The notes below the pieces were generated by a model that saw only the letters and a list, made by a program, of their open reading frames with translations, was not told the origin of the DNA and did not search any database. A DNA stretch of 64,000 bases from Halomarinibacterium sp034670265 (GTDB lineage: Bacteria > Bacteroidota > Bacteroidia > Flavobacteriales > Flavobacteriaceae): positions 124,001 to 188,000 of the forward strand of contig JAXMNU010000004.1 of NCBI GenBank assembly GCA_034670265.1, read 5' to 3'. Positions 27,135-36,167 of the stretch are shown here, in pieces. Each line of letters starts with the position of its first letter. The first letter of the stretch is position 1. The position numbers and the translations under genes are program-made.

Positions 27135-27728
27135 TTGAAATTAAACGACGCACAACAGTTAATTATAGGTAATGTCAGCCGGTTTATCGATTTAACCACG
27201 CTGGAAAAACAAAGGTATCTTTCTTTGCTTATCGAAATGAAAGTCAAGAGGAAAGAATTTTTAATGCAAGCAGGTGAAATTACAAGGTATGAATACTTTA
27301 TTACCAAGGGATGCCTGAAAGTTTATACTCTTGATGAAGATGGCTCTCCGCACATCTCAATGTTTGCAGTGGAAGATTATTGGACAGGAGATCTGGCCAG
27401 CTTTATGACCAAAGAACCCTCCCGTTATTTTATTAAAGCTACTGAAGATTCAGAATTATTAGGAATCTCTCGAGCTAATTATGATTTGCTTTTTCAGGAA
27501 ATACCAAAATTCGAACGGTTTTATCGTCATCTATATCAAAGATCTCTCATCAGTTACATAAGGCGTTCTAATCACGGCATATCATTCACCGCGGAGGAAA
27601 GATATATCGCGTTCAAAAATAAATATCCCACTATTATCAATAGAATTACCCAGAAAGACTTAGCGGCCTATATTGGCGTAACGCCAGAATTCATGAGTAA
27701 AATCATTACGAAAGTCAATCGAATGTAA
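27135..27728 (+). CDS. Crp/Fnr-family transcriptional regulator (copy 1)
   Basis: The 197-residue protein has an N-terminal cyclic-nucleotide-binding-like beta barrel (KEFLMQAGEITRYEYFITKGCLKVYTLDEDG) and a C-terminal helix-turn-helix (ITQKDLAAYIGVTPEFMSKIITKV). No FeS-binding cysteine cluster is present, so it is not an Fnr-type oxygen sensor. The start is TTG, in frame with the conserved N-terminus. It lies 53 bases before the beta-barrel/DoxX/flavoreductase genes and probably controls them. Two more members of this family lie at 43.8 and 48.2 kb. Confidence 0.85.
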   Translation: MKLNDAQQLIIGNVSRFIDLTTLEKQRYLSLLIEMKVKRKEFLMQAGEITRYEYFITKGCLKVYTLDEDGSPHISMFAVEDYWTGDLASFMTKEPSRYFIKATEDSELLGISRANYDLLFQEIPKFERFYRHLYQRSLISYIRRSNHGISFTAEERYIAFKNKYPTIINRITQKDLAAYIGVTPEFMSKIITKVNRM

Positions 27729-27781
27729 AAGTCTTAAACTAGTTCATTTTTTTTCATGCGTTCCTATCGGAAATTTGAAGT

Positions 27782-28426
27782 ATGAAAAAAATAATAATCA
27801 TTACATCTTTTTTAACAATTGGTTTTGCAAACTATTTGCAAGCTCAATTTACACAGATCGAACTGTTTTCAGGTTTTGATAAAACAGATTTTACATCATA
27901 CTCAAGCTATACTATTAATCAGAAAAAGACTCTAAGCATTAATACATTGGCTTTCTTTCAAAAATTTAACCATAAAGAAAACCAAGTCTTTGATGAGGCC
28001 GGTGTACAGCCAACGGTATTTTGGAATATTAATGAGAACATTTCAATTGGTCCTTCTTTATATTACAACAGTTTTGCTGGGTATTCTGAACGTTTGTCTG
28101 CAAAGTTCACACTAAAAAGTTCACGAGTACTATTAGTAATTATTCCTACAATTGCTCATTCCAATCAAAAGAATGCTAGCTATGCCGAGGCTTTTGCGCA
28201 GTTTCAATTTAACATGCCTATAAATGACAACGTATCTATTTGGTTAAATGGACAGTTTTTAACGGTCTGGGACGAGTTTAAAACGCATTCAAGAAGTTTT
28301 CAGCAATTACGTGTAGGTGTGTCTTTTAAGGGGCACCAATTGGGTATTGGTTTAGACTTTGACCAGTATGGACCTAACCCTATAGAAAAATCATCTTTCG
28401 GTTTGTATTACCGAAAAACTTTATAA
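27782..28426 (+). CDS. Outer-membrane beta-barrel-like protein (module A)
   Basis: The 214-residue protein has a signal peptide (ending LQAQ) and alternating hydrophobic/aromatic strands such as NENISIGPSLYYNSF and FQQLRVGVSFKGHQLGIGLDFDQY, ending in Leu preceded by aromatic residues (SSFGLYYRKTL), as expected for a small outer-membrane barrel. It is distantly like the protein at 45,983: both share the order R..QQ..-GV, a late DQ, and a terminal GV/GLYY strand. Function unknown; its neighbour is DoxX in both places. Confidence 0.65.
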   Translation: MKKIIIITSFLTIGFANYLQAQFTQIELFSGFDKTDFTSYSSYTINQKKTLSINTLAFFQKFNHKENQVFDEAGVQPTVFWNINENISIGPSLYYNSFAGYSERLSAKFTLKSSRVLLVIIPTIAHSNQKNASYAEAFAQFQFNMPINDNVSIWLNGQFLTVWDEFKTHSRSFQQLRVGVSFKGHQLGIGLDFDQYGPNPIEKSSFGLYYRKTL

Positions 28427-28448
28427 ACAATTTTAAATCTTAAACATT

Positions 28449-28904
28449 ATGAAAAATTTAGTTCAAACATTTTTAACAACACATCCAAATATTGGATTTA
28501 GCATTGCACGATTAACCCTTGGGTTAGTAATATTTCCACATGGGGCACAGAAATTATTAGGTCTTTTTGGAGGCCAAGGCTATTCAGCTACAATCGATTT
28601 CTTTACAACTCAAATGGGCTTACCAAGTATTATTGCATTTTCAATAATAATGATTGAGTTTTTTGGCTCTATTTCATTAATTCTAGGATTCTTTAGTAGG
28701 TTCTGGGCAGTATCGCTAGCAGGAATGTTTATAGGGATCATCTATACAACACAATTAGAACATGGCTTTTTCATGAATTGGTTTGGTAATCAAGCTGGTG
28801 AAGGTTATGAATATTCGCTTCTAATAATCGGTCTTGCCTTGTCCATTATGATAAATGGTAGTGGAAAATGGTCAATAGATAAATTAATCTCTAAAAAACA
28901 ATAA
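28449..28904 (+). CDS. DoxX family membrane protein (module A)
   Basis: The 151-residue protein has four hydrophobic helices. The family marks are RLTLGLVIFPHGAQKLLGLFGGQGY in the first helix and IEFFGSISLILGFFSRFWAVSLAGMFIGI in the middle. DoxX-like proteins sit in the inner membrane and are linked to thiol/redox homeostasis, although activity is not settled. It follows the barrel by 22 bases and precedes the flavoreductase by 2 bases. Confidence 0.88.
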   Translation: MKNLVQTFLTTHPNIGFSIARLTLGLVIFPHGAQKLLGLFGGQGYSATIDFFTTQMGLPSIIAFSIIMIEFFGSISLILGFFSRFWAVSLAGMFIGIIYTTQLEHGFFMNWFGNQAGEGYEYSLLIIGLALSIMINGSGKWSIDKLISKKQ

Positions 28905-28906
28905 TC

Positions 28907-29443
28907 ATGAAAAAAATAATCACAATTGCAGGAAGCAATAGTCAAAAATCTATCAACAAAAGTTTAATTACCTATACTGCTAATTTATTAGAAAAAGCAG
29001 ACATTATTTCAGTTGACTTAAATGATTATGTATTACCAATTTATGGTGCTGATTTTGAAGCAGAAAATGGTATTCCAACTGCTATAAAAAGACTAAACGA
29101 CTTATTTGATAAAGCTGATGGATTTATAGTATCTCTTGCAGAACATAATGGGTCTTATACTGCAGTGTTTAAAAATATTATAGACTGGTTATCTCGTGTA
29201 AATATGAAAGTATGGAGAGAAAAACCTATGCTGTTAATGGCAACCTCACCAGGAGGCAGAGGTGGTACAACTGTATTACAATCGGCAAGTACCTACTTTC
29301 CGTTTTTGGGCGCTAGTATCACAGATACGTTTTCATTGCCTTCTTTTTATGATAATTTTTCAGAAGAAGGAATAACTGATGAAGGATTAAACCAAGAACT
29401 ATATCAAAAGCTAGTTCTTTTTGAACAGCAATATACGAACTAG
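28907..29443 (+). CDS. NADPH-dependent FMN reductase
   Basis: The 178-residue flavodoxin-like protein has the FMN phosphate loop IAGSNSQKSINKSL at residues 6-19, PIYGADFE, the NGSYTAVFKNIIDWLSR segment and ATSPGGRGG near 110. These are marks of the NADPH-dependent FMN reductase family (SsuE/ChrR/azoreductase-like). It would reduce flavin or quinones in the cytoplasm. With the tight spacing to doxX it completes a Crp/Fnr-barrel-DoxX-reductase unit. Confidence 0.88.
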   Translation: MKKIITIAGSNSQKSINKSLITYTANLLEKADIISVDLNDYVLPIYGADFEAENGIPTAIKRLNDLFDKADGFIVSLAEHNGSYTAVFKNIIDWLSRVNMKVWREKPMLLMATSPGGRGGTTVLQSASTYFPFLGASITDTFSLPSFYDNFSEEGITDEGLNQELYQKLVLFEQQYTN

Positions 29444-29579
29444 TATAATGATGATTGTAATGGTCAATTAAAAAAACTCAAATCATCTGAAATTCGCTTC
29501 TAAATAAAATCGATTAGAAGTAATAAAATTCAATGTCGTTCGTCGTCTTTATATAATCAATAACAATAAATTTTAGAAA

Positions 29580-30698
29580 ATGAAAAAACTTATTTTAAGC
29601 ATTGCACTTTTATTACCCATTTTACTTTTTTCTCAAGTAAATAATGATCAGAAAAAAGTTTTAATGGTCGTTAGCAGCTACGGAAAAGATATGGGGTCCA
29701 CACGACCTGGTTATGAGTTTGATGAATTCTCTCAAGCCTATTTGATTTTTAAAAACAACAAGTTATCTATAGATGTAGCTAGTCCGAAGGGTGGTAAGGC
29801 AGAGCCAGACCAATACAATAAAGATAAACCTTATAACAAATTACTTTTAGACGACAAGTACGCTTTAAGTTTGTTGGACAATACAAAAACTACAGCAAGT
29901 ATAAATGCGGAAGACTACGACGCAGTATATATTGTAGGTGGTAAAGGTGCTATGTTCGATTTGCCTTTTGACTCTTCCCTTCAAGATATTATATTGAATT
30001 TATACAACAGAGATCATACGGTTATTTCTTCTGTTTGCCATGGGCCTGCAGCTTTTGTAAATATCAAAAACAACGATGACTATATTATAAATGGTGTAGA
30101 ATTAACAGGGTTTTGCAACATAGAAGAAGAGCTTTTTGGTAAAAAATGGGTAAAAGAATTCCCTTTTAGCTTAGAAACTAAATTAAAAGCTAGAGGAGCT
30201 ATTTTTAAGCAAACCGATTTTATGTTGTCAAAAGTTGTGGTTTCAGGTAAGTTTGTTACAGGTCAAAATCCCTATTCAACAACAAGATCTGCGGAAGCAG
30301 TTGTTAGAGCATTAGGTTTGATACCAGTTGAAAGAGCGTTGTATTCTGATGAAAGGAGTGCCTATTTATTACAAGATTTATTAGATAAAACAAAAACTAA
30401 TACATGGGCAGAAGAAGAGTTAGCCACAAACAAAACCAAATATGATATGCCATTAATTGCAGCTTATGGCTATTATAAAATTTTGGCTTCAACCGAAAAT
30501 CAAGAAGAGTTAGTAAAAGGTATTGAAATAGTTGAGTTAACCTCACCCCACTTTTTTAATGAAAACCTACAGTTCTTATTAGCTAAAACGTATGCTTCAA
30601 TAGATCAAAAAGAAAAAGCAAAACCGATATTAAACGAATTGATTTCTAAAAATTTACTAAAGGAAGAATCAGAAAATTTACTTAAAGAATTGAACTGA
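29580..30698 (+). CDS. Exported DJ-1/PfpI-family protein with C-terminal extension
   Basis: The 372-residue protein has a signal peptide (LILSIALLLPILLFSQ) and a DJ-1/PfpI glutamine-amidotransferase-like domain of about 215 residues: VLMVVSSYGKDMG, AVYIVGGKGAMFDLP and the nucleophile elbow VISSVCHGPAAFV with its Cys. Related proteins include Hsp31/YajL-like hydrolases. A C-terminal region of about 130 residues (from SDERSAYLLQDLLDKTK) looks helical and TPR-like. Export of this fold is less usual; substrate unknown. Confidence 0.82.
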   Translation: MKKLILSIALLLPILLFSQVNNDQKKVLMVVSSYGKDMGSTRPGYEFDEFSQAYLIFKNNKLSIDVASPKGGKAEPDQYNKDKPYNKLLLDDKYALSLLDNTKTTASINAEDYDAVYIVGGKGAMFDLPFDSSLQDIILNLYNRDHTVISSVCHGPAAFVNIKNNDDYIINGVELTGFCNIEEELFGKKWVKEFPFSLETKLKARGAIFKQTDFMLSKVVVSGKFVTGQNPYSTTRSAEAVVRALGLIPVERALYSDERSAYLLQDLLDKTKTNTWAEEELATNKTKYDMPLIAAYGYYKILASTENQEELVKGIEIVELTSPHFFNENLQFLLAKTYASIDQKEKAKPILNELISKNLLKEESENLLKELN

Positions 30699-30794
30699 TA
30701 TAAATAATAGCTAAAAAACTGTTTTGTTCTTAACTGTCAAATCTTTGGCTTAAAAAGTCAATACACAAGAAAAAGATTACTTAAAAATTGTATC

Positions 30795-31562
30795 ATGACA
30801 TTAACCCTAACTAAAAAGCAATATTATAAAATTAGATATCTAATTTTAATTGGCATGGTATTATGGAATTTTTCCTGCGCTACAGATGCGAAAAAACCAC
30901 CAATAGCAAAAGTAAATGTTGTTTTTCAAAAAGACTCTCTCAAATTTACTGAATCACAAAAAGTTTTCATCAATAACGTGATAAGCAAATCAGAGGATGA
31001 AGTTCGCAAACTTTTACCGAGCCTACCTGATAGTATAAAAGTTGTTGTCGAAAAAGTAGATTGGAATCTTGATATTGTAAATGGAGTAACTGGAAGAACA
31101 GATACTAATCACCCTCCTCTTGTTCTACTTCAAATATCAAATAATTATAAAGATGGCATAATCGATTCGCTATTTCAAGGGATTAAAAGTACAATTTATC
31201 ACGAATTCCATCATTTGTCACGTGGTTGGGCTATTCAAGATAACAAATTTAGTTACGGGATTCCTAATGCAATGGTTAATGAAGGTTTGGCAGTTGCGTT
31301 TACAGAAATACATACAGGAATTATAAATGATGTAAACTCTTATTCTAATGAGGCTGATAGTTGGGTAAAAGAGATTTTGTCCCTTCCCCTAGATGCAAAT
31401 TATGCTCAGTGGGTAATGGGTGAACATCCTGATGGAAGAACATATATAGGATATCGAACTGGAAATTTTTTAGCAAGACAAGCTATGAAAAGATCAAGAA
31501 AAAGCATTGTAGAGTTAAGCAACCTTATGCCGAATGAAATAATAAAACTCGCTGGCTACTAA
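30795..31562 (+). CDS. DUF2268-like putative zinc-protease lipoprotein
   Basis: The 255-residue protein has a lipoprotein signal with lipobox-like FSC (WNFSCATDAK, Cys about residue 28). It contains IYHEFHHLSRGW, an HExxH zinc-protease motif followed by MVNEGLAVAFTEIHTG, whose Glu is a plausible third ligand. This matches the DUF2268 predicted-protease group. It would face the periplasm. No operon partner is obvious; the 96-base upstream gap separates it from the DJ-1 gene. Confidence 0.75.
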   Translation: MTLTLTKKQYYKIRYLILIGMVLWNFSCATDAKKPPIAKVNVVFQKDSLKFTESQKVFINNVISKSEDEVRKLLPSLPDSIKVVVEKVDWNLDIVNGVTGRTDTNHPPLVLLQISNNYKDGIIDSLFQGIKSTIYHEFHHLSRGWAIQDNKFSYGIPNAMVNEGLAVAFTEIHTGIINDVNSYSNEADSWVKEILSLPLDANYAQWVMGEHPDGRTYIGYRTGNFLARQAMKRSRKSIVELSNLMPNEIIKLAGY

Positions 31563-31614
31563 TACTTTAAAAAAATTAAATAGAACAAGCCATATCCAAT
31601 TATAATTCAGCTTT

Positions 31615-31790
31615 TGAGGCGTCAAAAAAAATACGAATTAGGGTATGAGGAAGGTTATATAAAAGAAATCAAGCTGCTTAGCGAAACATTATCCAAAAAC
31701 TAGGAATTGAAACTAATGTGCAAGCACGACAAATTGCTAACCAAAAAAACTATAAACAAAATTCAATTTTTCAAAGGATTAGTTCTTAAC
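31615..31790 (+). pseudogene. Possible frameshifted gene remnant of unknown family
   Basis: In the 356-base gap, one frame reads RQKKYELGYEEGYIKEIKLLSETLSKN then stop; the next frame continues LGIETNVQARQIANQKNYKQNSIFQRISS then stop. The two join smoothly with a one-base shift, suggesting a decayed C-terminus. I recognise no family, and chance cannot be excluded. The rest of the gap shows no coding. Confidence 0.3.
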
Positions 31791-31918
31791 TAAAGTCAAT
31801 GAAGTTAATTTTATAAGCCTATAAATTTGCTTGTAAAAATTTAGGGTTTTGAGGAAACCATATATAGTAATCAAGAAATGGTTAAAAATTCAATCGATTG
31901 AAAATATAATAATAAAAT

Positions 31919-32383
31919 ATGAAACTAAAATCTATCATTTTAACAACAGTGTTGTTTAGTAGCCTTACTATAATTCAAGCACAAGAAAACAATTTAACCA
32001 CTCATAAAGATTCGCTTAACTATGCACTAAATCAGTATTATAAACTAAACTTAAAAGTATTTCAACAAAACTCAACCACAGAAGACATTGACAATATCTT
32101 TGCCCTGTTTACAGACGATTTCACCTATGTGCATCCAAAATATGGTGGTGTTTATACAAGAGAAGATCTTTATAATGGCTACAAAAGAAATCAAGAGAAT
32201 GGAGGCTACGATGGGAGTGTTATTGACATAAAAATCGAGAATAGTATTTATGGCTTAAATGCTATTACAGTAAGCAAACGCTTCATCACAAAAGAAGATG
32301 GTAAAGTGGTTAAAGGTAATGCGCAAATGGCTCTTTTTGAATTTAAGGATGGTAAGATTTCTATGATCAAAGAATTTTGGTAG
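31919..32383 (+). CDS. Exported NTF2-like (SnoaL/DUF4440-type) protein
   Basis: The 154-residue protein has a signal peptide ending IQAQ. The mature domain (NIFALFTDDFTYVHPKYGGVYTREDLYNGYKRN...GKISMIKEFW) follows the NTF2-like cone fold used by SnoaL, DUF4440 and ketosteroid-isomerase relatives. Such proteins bind small hydrophobic ligands or act as isomerases; nothing fixes the role. It is 15 bases before the acetyltransferase, so probably co-transcribed. Confidence 0.75.
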   Translation: MKLKSIILTTVLFSSLTIIQAQENNLTTHKDSLNYALNQYYKLNLKVFQQNSTTEDIDNIFALFTDDFTYVHPKYGGVYTREDLYNGYKRNQENGGYDGSVIDIKIENSIYGLNAITVSKRFITKEDGKVVKGNAQMALFEFKDGKISMIKEFW

Positions 32384-32398
32384 AATAATACCTGTAAA

Positions 32399-32896
32399 AT
32401 GATAACCATAAGAAAAGCAACCCGGGAAGATGCAAAAGCATTATTCGATTTAATAATGGAACTAGCTAACTATGAAGGTCAATTGCAATACCTCAAAACT
32501 GATTTGGACCAAATAACTGAATCAGGGTTTTCAAATCTAAAGTATCCAAAATTCGAAGCTATAGTAGCAGAAAGCAAAGAAGGGTTAATTGGTTATGTTA
32601 CTTATATATGGAACTATTCTATTTGGAATGGAAGCAATTATATGGCTATTGACGATGTTTTTGTGTGTAGGGAATTTAGAGGTATGCAGATAGGTCAAAA
32701 ATTAATGCAATATGCCAGAGACATTTGTATTTCAAAAAATATTGGACTCATAAAATGGGAGGTTGAAAGTAATAACGAAAAAGCGATTCGTTTTTATAAA
32801 AAGCTGGGAGCTGATCTAATAAATAAGTCGTTAGCCAAATGGCGAATAGGACAAATTGATAATGATAATTTTCAAAATGATTATAATGAACAATAA
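32399..32896 (+). CDS. GNAT-family N-acetyltransferase
   Basis: The 165-residue protein has the GNAT order: N-terminal IRKATREDAKALFDLIMELA, the central strand AIDDVFVCREFRGMQIGQKLMQYA with an acetyl-CoA pyrophosphate loop R-G-M-Q-I-G (R/QxxGxG/A-like), and WEVESNNEKAIRFYKKLGA. It resembles diamine/spermidine acetyltransferase-like members (about 160 residues). It overlaps the following serine hydrolase by 11 bases. Confidence 0.88.
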   Translation: MITIRKATREDAKALFDLIMELANYEGQLQYLKTDLDQITESGFSNLKYPKFEAIVAESKEGLIGYVTYIWNYSIWNGSNYMAIDDVFVCREFRGMQIGQKLMQYARDICISKNIGLIKWEVESNNEKAIRFYKKLGADLINKSLAKWRIGQIDNDNFQNDYNEQ

Positions 32897-34400
32897 ATTA
32901 AAAACATCAAAAATTAAAATATACACAAGCCTAATTTTAGGTTGTTTAATAGCTATTATAAGTGTTGCCTGCCAAACGAACAAAACAACGACAGATGAAT
33001 CTGACTTGTTGAGCAGTCGAATCGGTGAGTATTTAAAGGAAGGCGAAACCAATGGGTTTTCAGGAGCTGTCTTAGTAGCCAAAAACGATTCTATTATTAT
33101 CAATAAAGGATTTGGACTCGCCAGTAAAGAAGATGATGTACTCAATAATCCTAATACGGTGTATGATATTTGTTCTGTGTCAAAACAATTTACGGGTGCT
33201 GCTATTGTGAAATTAGCTGAAGATAACAAATTAAAATTGGAGAGTCCTATCAGTACATTCTTTGATAATCTGCCAGAGGATAAAAAAGACATTACCATTC
33301 ATCAGTTATTAACCCATTCTGCTGGTTTTGGTCATGGTAGTACCGATGATTTCGATGTAACACCAAAAGATATCTATTTCTCTGCTGTATTTCAATCAAA
33401 GTTATTATTCACTCCAGGATCAGAATATTCATATTCAAATTCAGGCTATAGCATTTTAGGACGAATTATTGAGCTTGTTTCTGGTCAGGATTATGAAACG
33501 TATCTAAACGAAAATTTATTCCAACCATCAGGAATGGAACAGACAGGTTATTTATTGCCAGATTGGGATAACACAATTGTTGCTAATGTATATTTGCTTA
33601 ATGTTTCTAATGAAGGCTCACATATTGCACAGTATAAAAAAGATGGAGAAATCGCAAGAACCGTACTGGCAAATGGTGGCATACATTCCACGAATAATGA
33701 CATGTATAAGTGGTATCAAGCATTAAAGTCTAATAAAATTTTATCTCAAGAGTCCTTTGAAATACTCACAAAGCCTTATGTAGCCGAATATGAAGATGAG
33801 TCCAGTCACTATGCTTATGGTTGGGCTGTTTTTACATCCAAAAGAGAGACTAAAGTCATCACACATAATGGATTTAACGGGATTTCTTACTATGAGTTTG
33901 TATGGTTTCCAGAAGAAGATACTCTGATCTTATTGGCATCTAATGCTTTTATTCGACCATTAGGAAGAATGACCATAGAAATTGAAAACTTATTATTTGA
34001 TAAAACCTATGTGCCTAACGAATTTCCAAAATATAGTGTCAGTGAGCTTTACAAGTTTACTGAAGCATACAAGGGGTCTGTTAATGATTTGATTAAACAA
34101 CTAAAACTAAAATTTGAAGCTACTATTGATTCACCAAGACATTTAAACAGTTTAGGAGGTTTATATAACAGAAAAGATCAAATGGAAAAAGCCATTGCAA
34201 TCTATGAGCTTAATACCCAATTATTTCCTGAAGATGGTAACAGCTGGGATTCCCTTGGAGATGCCTATATCAAAGTAAATAAAAACGATAAAGCTATGGA
34301 AGCATTTACTAAAGCCATAGAATTAAAACCAGAAAAAGACGATTGTTTTTGGTGTGAAAACGCTTCGTCACAACTTCAAAAATTAAAGTCTAGTAATTAA
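32886..34400 (+). CDS. Serine hydrolase (class C beta-lactamase fold) with C-terminal TPR
   Basis: From ATG 32886 the protein has 504 residues and a lipoprotein signal with lipobox SVAC (Cys about residue 29); upstream starts would add a hydrophobic run encoded inside the acetyltransferase. Motifs are SxxK as SVSK in DICSVSKQFTG, YxN as YSN in SYSNSGYSILG, and HNG in THNGFNGISYY replacing HGG. After about residue 400 there are TPR-like repeats (YNRKDQMEKAIAIYELNTQLFPED and DAYIKVNKNDKAMEAFTKAIELKPE). This is a peptidase/esterase-type envelope enzyme. Confidence 0.87.
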   Translation: MNNKLKTSKIKIYTSLILGCLIAIISVACQTNKTTTDESDLLSSRIGEYLKEGETNGFSGAVLVAKNDSIIINKGFGLASKEDDVLNNPNTVYDICSVSKQFTGAAIVKLAEDNKLKLESPISTFFDNLPEDKKDITIHQLLTHSAGFGHGSTDDFDVTPKDIYFSAVFQSKLLFTPGSEYSYSNSGYSILGRIIELVSGQDYETYLNENLFQPSGMEQTGYLLPDWDNTIVANVYLLNVSNEGSHIAQYKKDGEIARTVLANGGIHSTNNDMYKWYQALKSNKILSQESFEILTKPYVAEYEDESSHYAYGWAVFTSKRETKVITHNGFNGISYYEFVWFPEEDTLILLASNAFIRPLGRMTIEIENLLFDKTYVPNEFPKYSVSELYKFTEAYKGSVNDLIKQLKLKFEATIDSPRHLNSLGGLYNRKDQMEKAIAIYELNTQLFPEDGNSWDSLGDAYIKVNKNDKAMEAFTKAIELKPEKDDCFWCENASSQLQKLKSSN

Positions 34401-34587
34401 ATCATACTTTTTATTTTGGATTGCTTGGCAGATCAACATATAGAATTTGCAAAAAGAAATTTGCTAAATTATTTTTTAGGTAAGGAAAATCGTCCATCCA
34501 TTAACGAGAATTATCCATTTTAAGCCACTGTATTCTTCATCAACTTTGTAGCGTCAATATTGACATACAATTTTAAAATACATAGAA

Positions 34588-35133
34588 ATGGAAAATTTAG
34601 TAAAAACAGAATTTAAAGTTCCTACAAGAGAACAAGTATCATTAACTAACCAAGAAATTTTCGACGGTTTAAACAAAGCGTTGGGATTTGTACCAAACCT
34701 TTATGCAACGATAGCATATTCAGACCACGGATTAAAAAGGTATTTAGATTTTCAAAACGCCAAAACCTCATTATCGAATAAGGAAAAAGAGGCAGTAAAC
34801 CTAATTGTAAGCCAGGTCAATGGGTGTATTTATTGCCAAAGTGCACATATAGTTTTGGGAAAAATGAATGGATTTGACGATGAGCAATTATTAAACATTC
34901 GTAAAGGTAAAAGCGAAAATGCTAGATTAAATGCATTGGTTAAGCTTGCTGCTGATATTACTAAAAACAGAGGTAATGCAAGCGATGAAAATGTAGATGA
35001 CTTTTTTGCTCAAGGATATACCAAAGAAACTTTGGTTGATTTAATCCTTCAAATAAGTGATAAAACTGCAATGAACTATTTGCACAATCTAACAAAAGTG
35101 CCTGTAGATTTTCCAATAGCGGAAAGTTTGTAA
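34588..35133 (+). CDS. Carboxymuconolactone decarboxylase/AhpD-like protein
   Basis: The 181-residue protein contains CIYCQSAHIVLGKMNGFDDEQL, the CxxC...H core of AhpD-like alkylhydroperoxidases, preceded by KEKEAVNLIVSQVNG. Such proteins reduce peroxides with a thiol pair. The N-terminal FDGLNKALGFVPNLYATIAYS is typical of the peroxidase-related subfamily. It starts a short run (AhpD-like, YHS, DUF1348) of redox or small-ligand proteins. Confidence 0.88.
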   Translation: MENLVKTEFKVPTREQVSLTNQEIFDGLNKALGFVPNLYATIAYSDHGLKRYLDFQNAKTSLSNKEKEAVNLIVSQVNGCIYCQSAHIVLGKMNGFDDEQLLNIRKGKSENARLNALVKLAADITKNRGNASDENVDDFFAQGYTKETLVDLILQISDKTAMNYLHNLTKVPVDFPIAESL

Positions 35134-35205
35134 ATCAAATAATAATTTAGAGTGGCAAACAGAAATTTTCATGTTCCCCACTTTTTAACTTAAAAATCAA
35201 ATATA

Positions 35206-35667
35206 ATGAAAACGATTAAAAATATAATATTAGTAATTACCATTTCAATGGCTTCTATCTCACTGGCGCAAATCGCTCCTGTAGATGATAACGGTCTGGC
35301 GATTGGTGGATATGACGTTGTAGCCTATTTTTCAGGTAAAGCTGAAAAGGGTCTTGAGAGCTATTCTGCAAAATATAATGGTGTTACTTATTATTTTGCC
35401 AACATTACAAATAGTAATGCTTTCAAAAAAGCACCTAAAAAATACCTTCCTCAGTTTGATGGATATTGTGCATGGGGCGTAGGAGAAAAAGAAACAAAAT
35501 TCCCGATCAATCCAGAGACCTTTGATATTGTGGATGGGAAGTTATACCTCTTCTTCAACGGTCCTTTTAATGGCACACCATTCAATACTTTGGACCCATG
35601 GGAGGCGGAAACCTCAAGATTGATGAAAGCTGCTCATAAAAATTGGGACAAGGTTAATAAATCTTAA
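35206..35667 (+). CDS. Exported YHS-domain protein
   Basis: The 153-residue protein has a signal peptide (ISMASISLAQ) and a YHS-type domain: GLAIGGYDVVAYFSGKAEKG, YNGVTYYFANITNSNAFKKAPKKYLPQFDGYCAWGV. The domain binds metal or heme-like ligands in some proteins; here only one Cys (GYCAWG) is present. It lies 72 bases after the AhpD-like gene and may act with it in the envelope. Confidence 0.85.
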   Translation: MKTIKNIILVITISMASISLAQIAPVDDNGLAIGGYDVVAYFSGKAEKGLESYSAKYNGVTYYFANITNSNAFKKAPKKYLPQFDGYCAWGVGEKETKFPINPETFDIVDGKLYLFFNGPFNGTPFNTLDPWEAETSRLMKAAHKNWDKVNKS

Positions 35668-35750
35668 AATTTTTTATAGGCCGTATAATTAACACTCCAG
35701 TTTTGTGCGGCCTAAATTCTAAAGCATTAATAATTATAATACCTTTTATT

Positions 35751-36164
35751 ATGGAAAAAAAATATCCACTTCCACCATTTACAATGGAAACTGCACTTGA
35801 AAAAGTACAAAAAGCAGAAGATGCTTGGAATTCTAAAGATCCAATACAAGTATCAAAGTCTTATACCGTAGATTCTGAATGGCGAAACAGAAACCAATTT
35901 ATAAACGGAAGAGAAGAAATTGTTCAATTTTTAACTAAAAAATGGAAAAAAGAACGAAATTATAAATTGAAAAAAGAGCTTTGGGGTTTTAAAGGAAATA
36001 GAATGGCAGTTAAATTTGAGTATGAATTTCAAGATGAATACGACCAATGGTACAGAGCCTATGGCAATGAACTTTGGGAATTTAACGAAAATGGATTGAT
36101 GCAAAAACGTTTTGCCAGTATAAATGATTTAAAGATTGAAGAAACTGATAGAGTTTTAATTTAA
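35751..36164 (+). CDS. DUF1348 family protein (NTF2-like fold)
   Basis: From ATG 35751 the protein has 137 residues and matches the DUF1348 pattern: PLPPFTMETALEKVQKAEDAWNSKDP, DSEWRNRNQFINGREEIVQFLTKKW, GNRMAVKFEYEFQDEYDQWYRAYGNELWEF. Function unknown. The in-frame GTG/ATG upstream adds a hydrophobic stretch not found in the family, so it is rejected. It is 3 bases before an AraC-type regulator. Confidence 0.85.
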   Translation: MEKKYPLPPFTMETALEKVQKAEDAWNSKDPIQVSKSYTVDSEWRNRNQFINGREEIVQFLTKKWKKERNYKLKKELWGFKGNRMAVKFEYEFQDEYDQWYRAYGNELWEFNENGLMQKRFASINDLKIEETDRVLI

Positions 36165-36167
36165 AGT

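Noticed and set aside
20568..34400. Beta-lactamase resistance genes at 20568 and 32886
   Set aside because: Both have class C-type SxxK and YxN motifs but are of the general serine hydrolase type with signal peptides, TPR or HNG changes; antibiotic hydrolysis cannot be inferred.
35677..35714. taggccg...cggccta inverted repeat as a terminator
   Set aside because: The loop is 24 bases and no T run follows on either strand.
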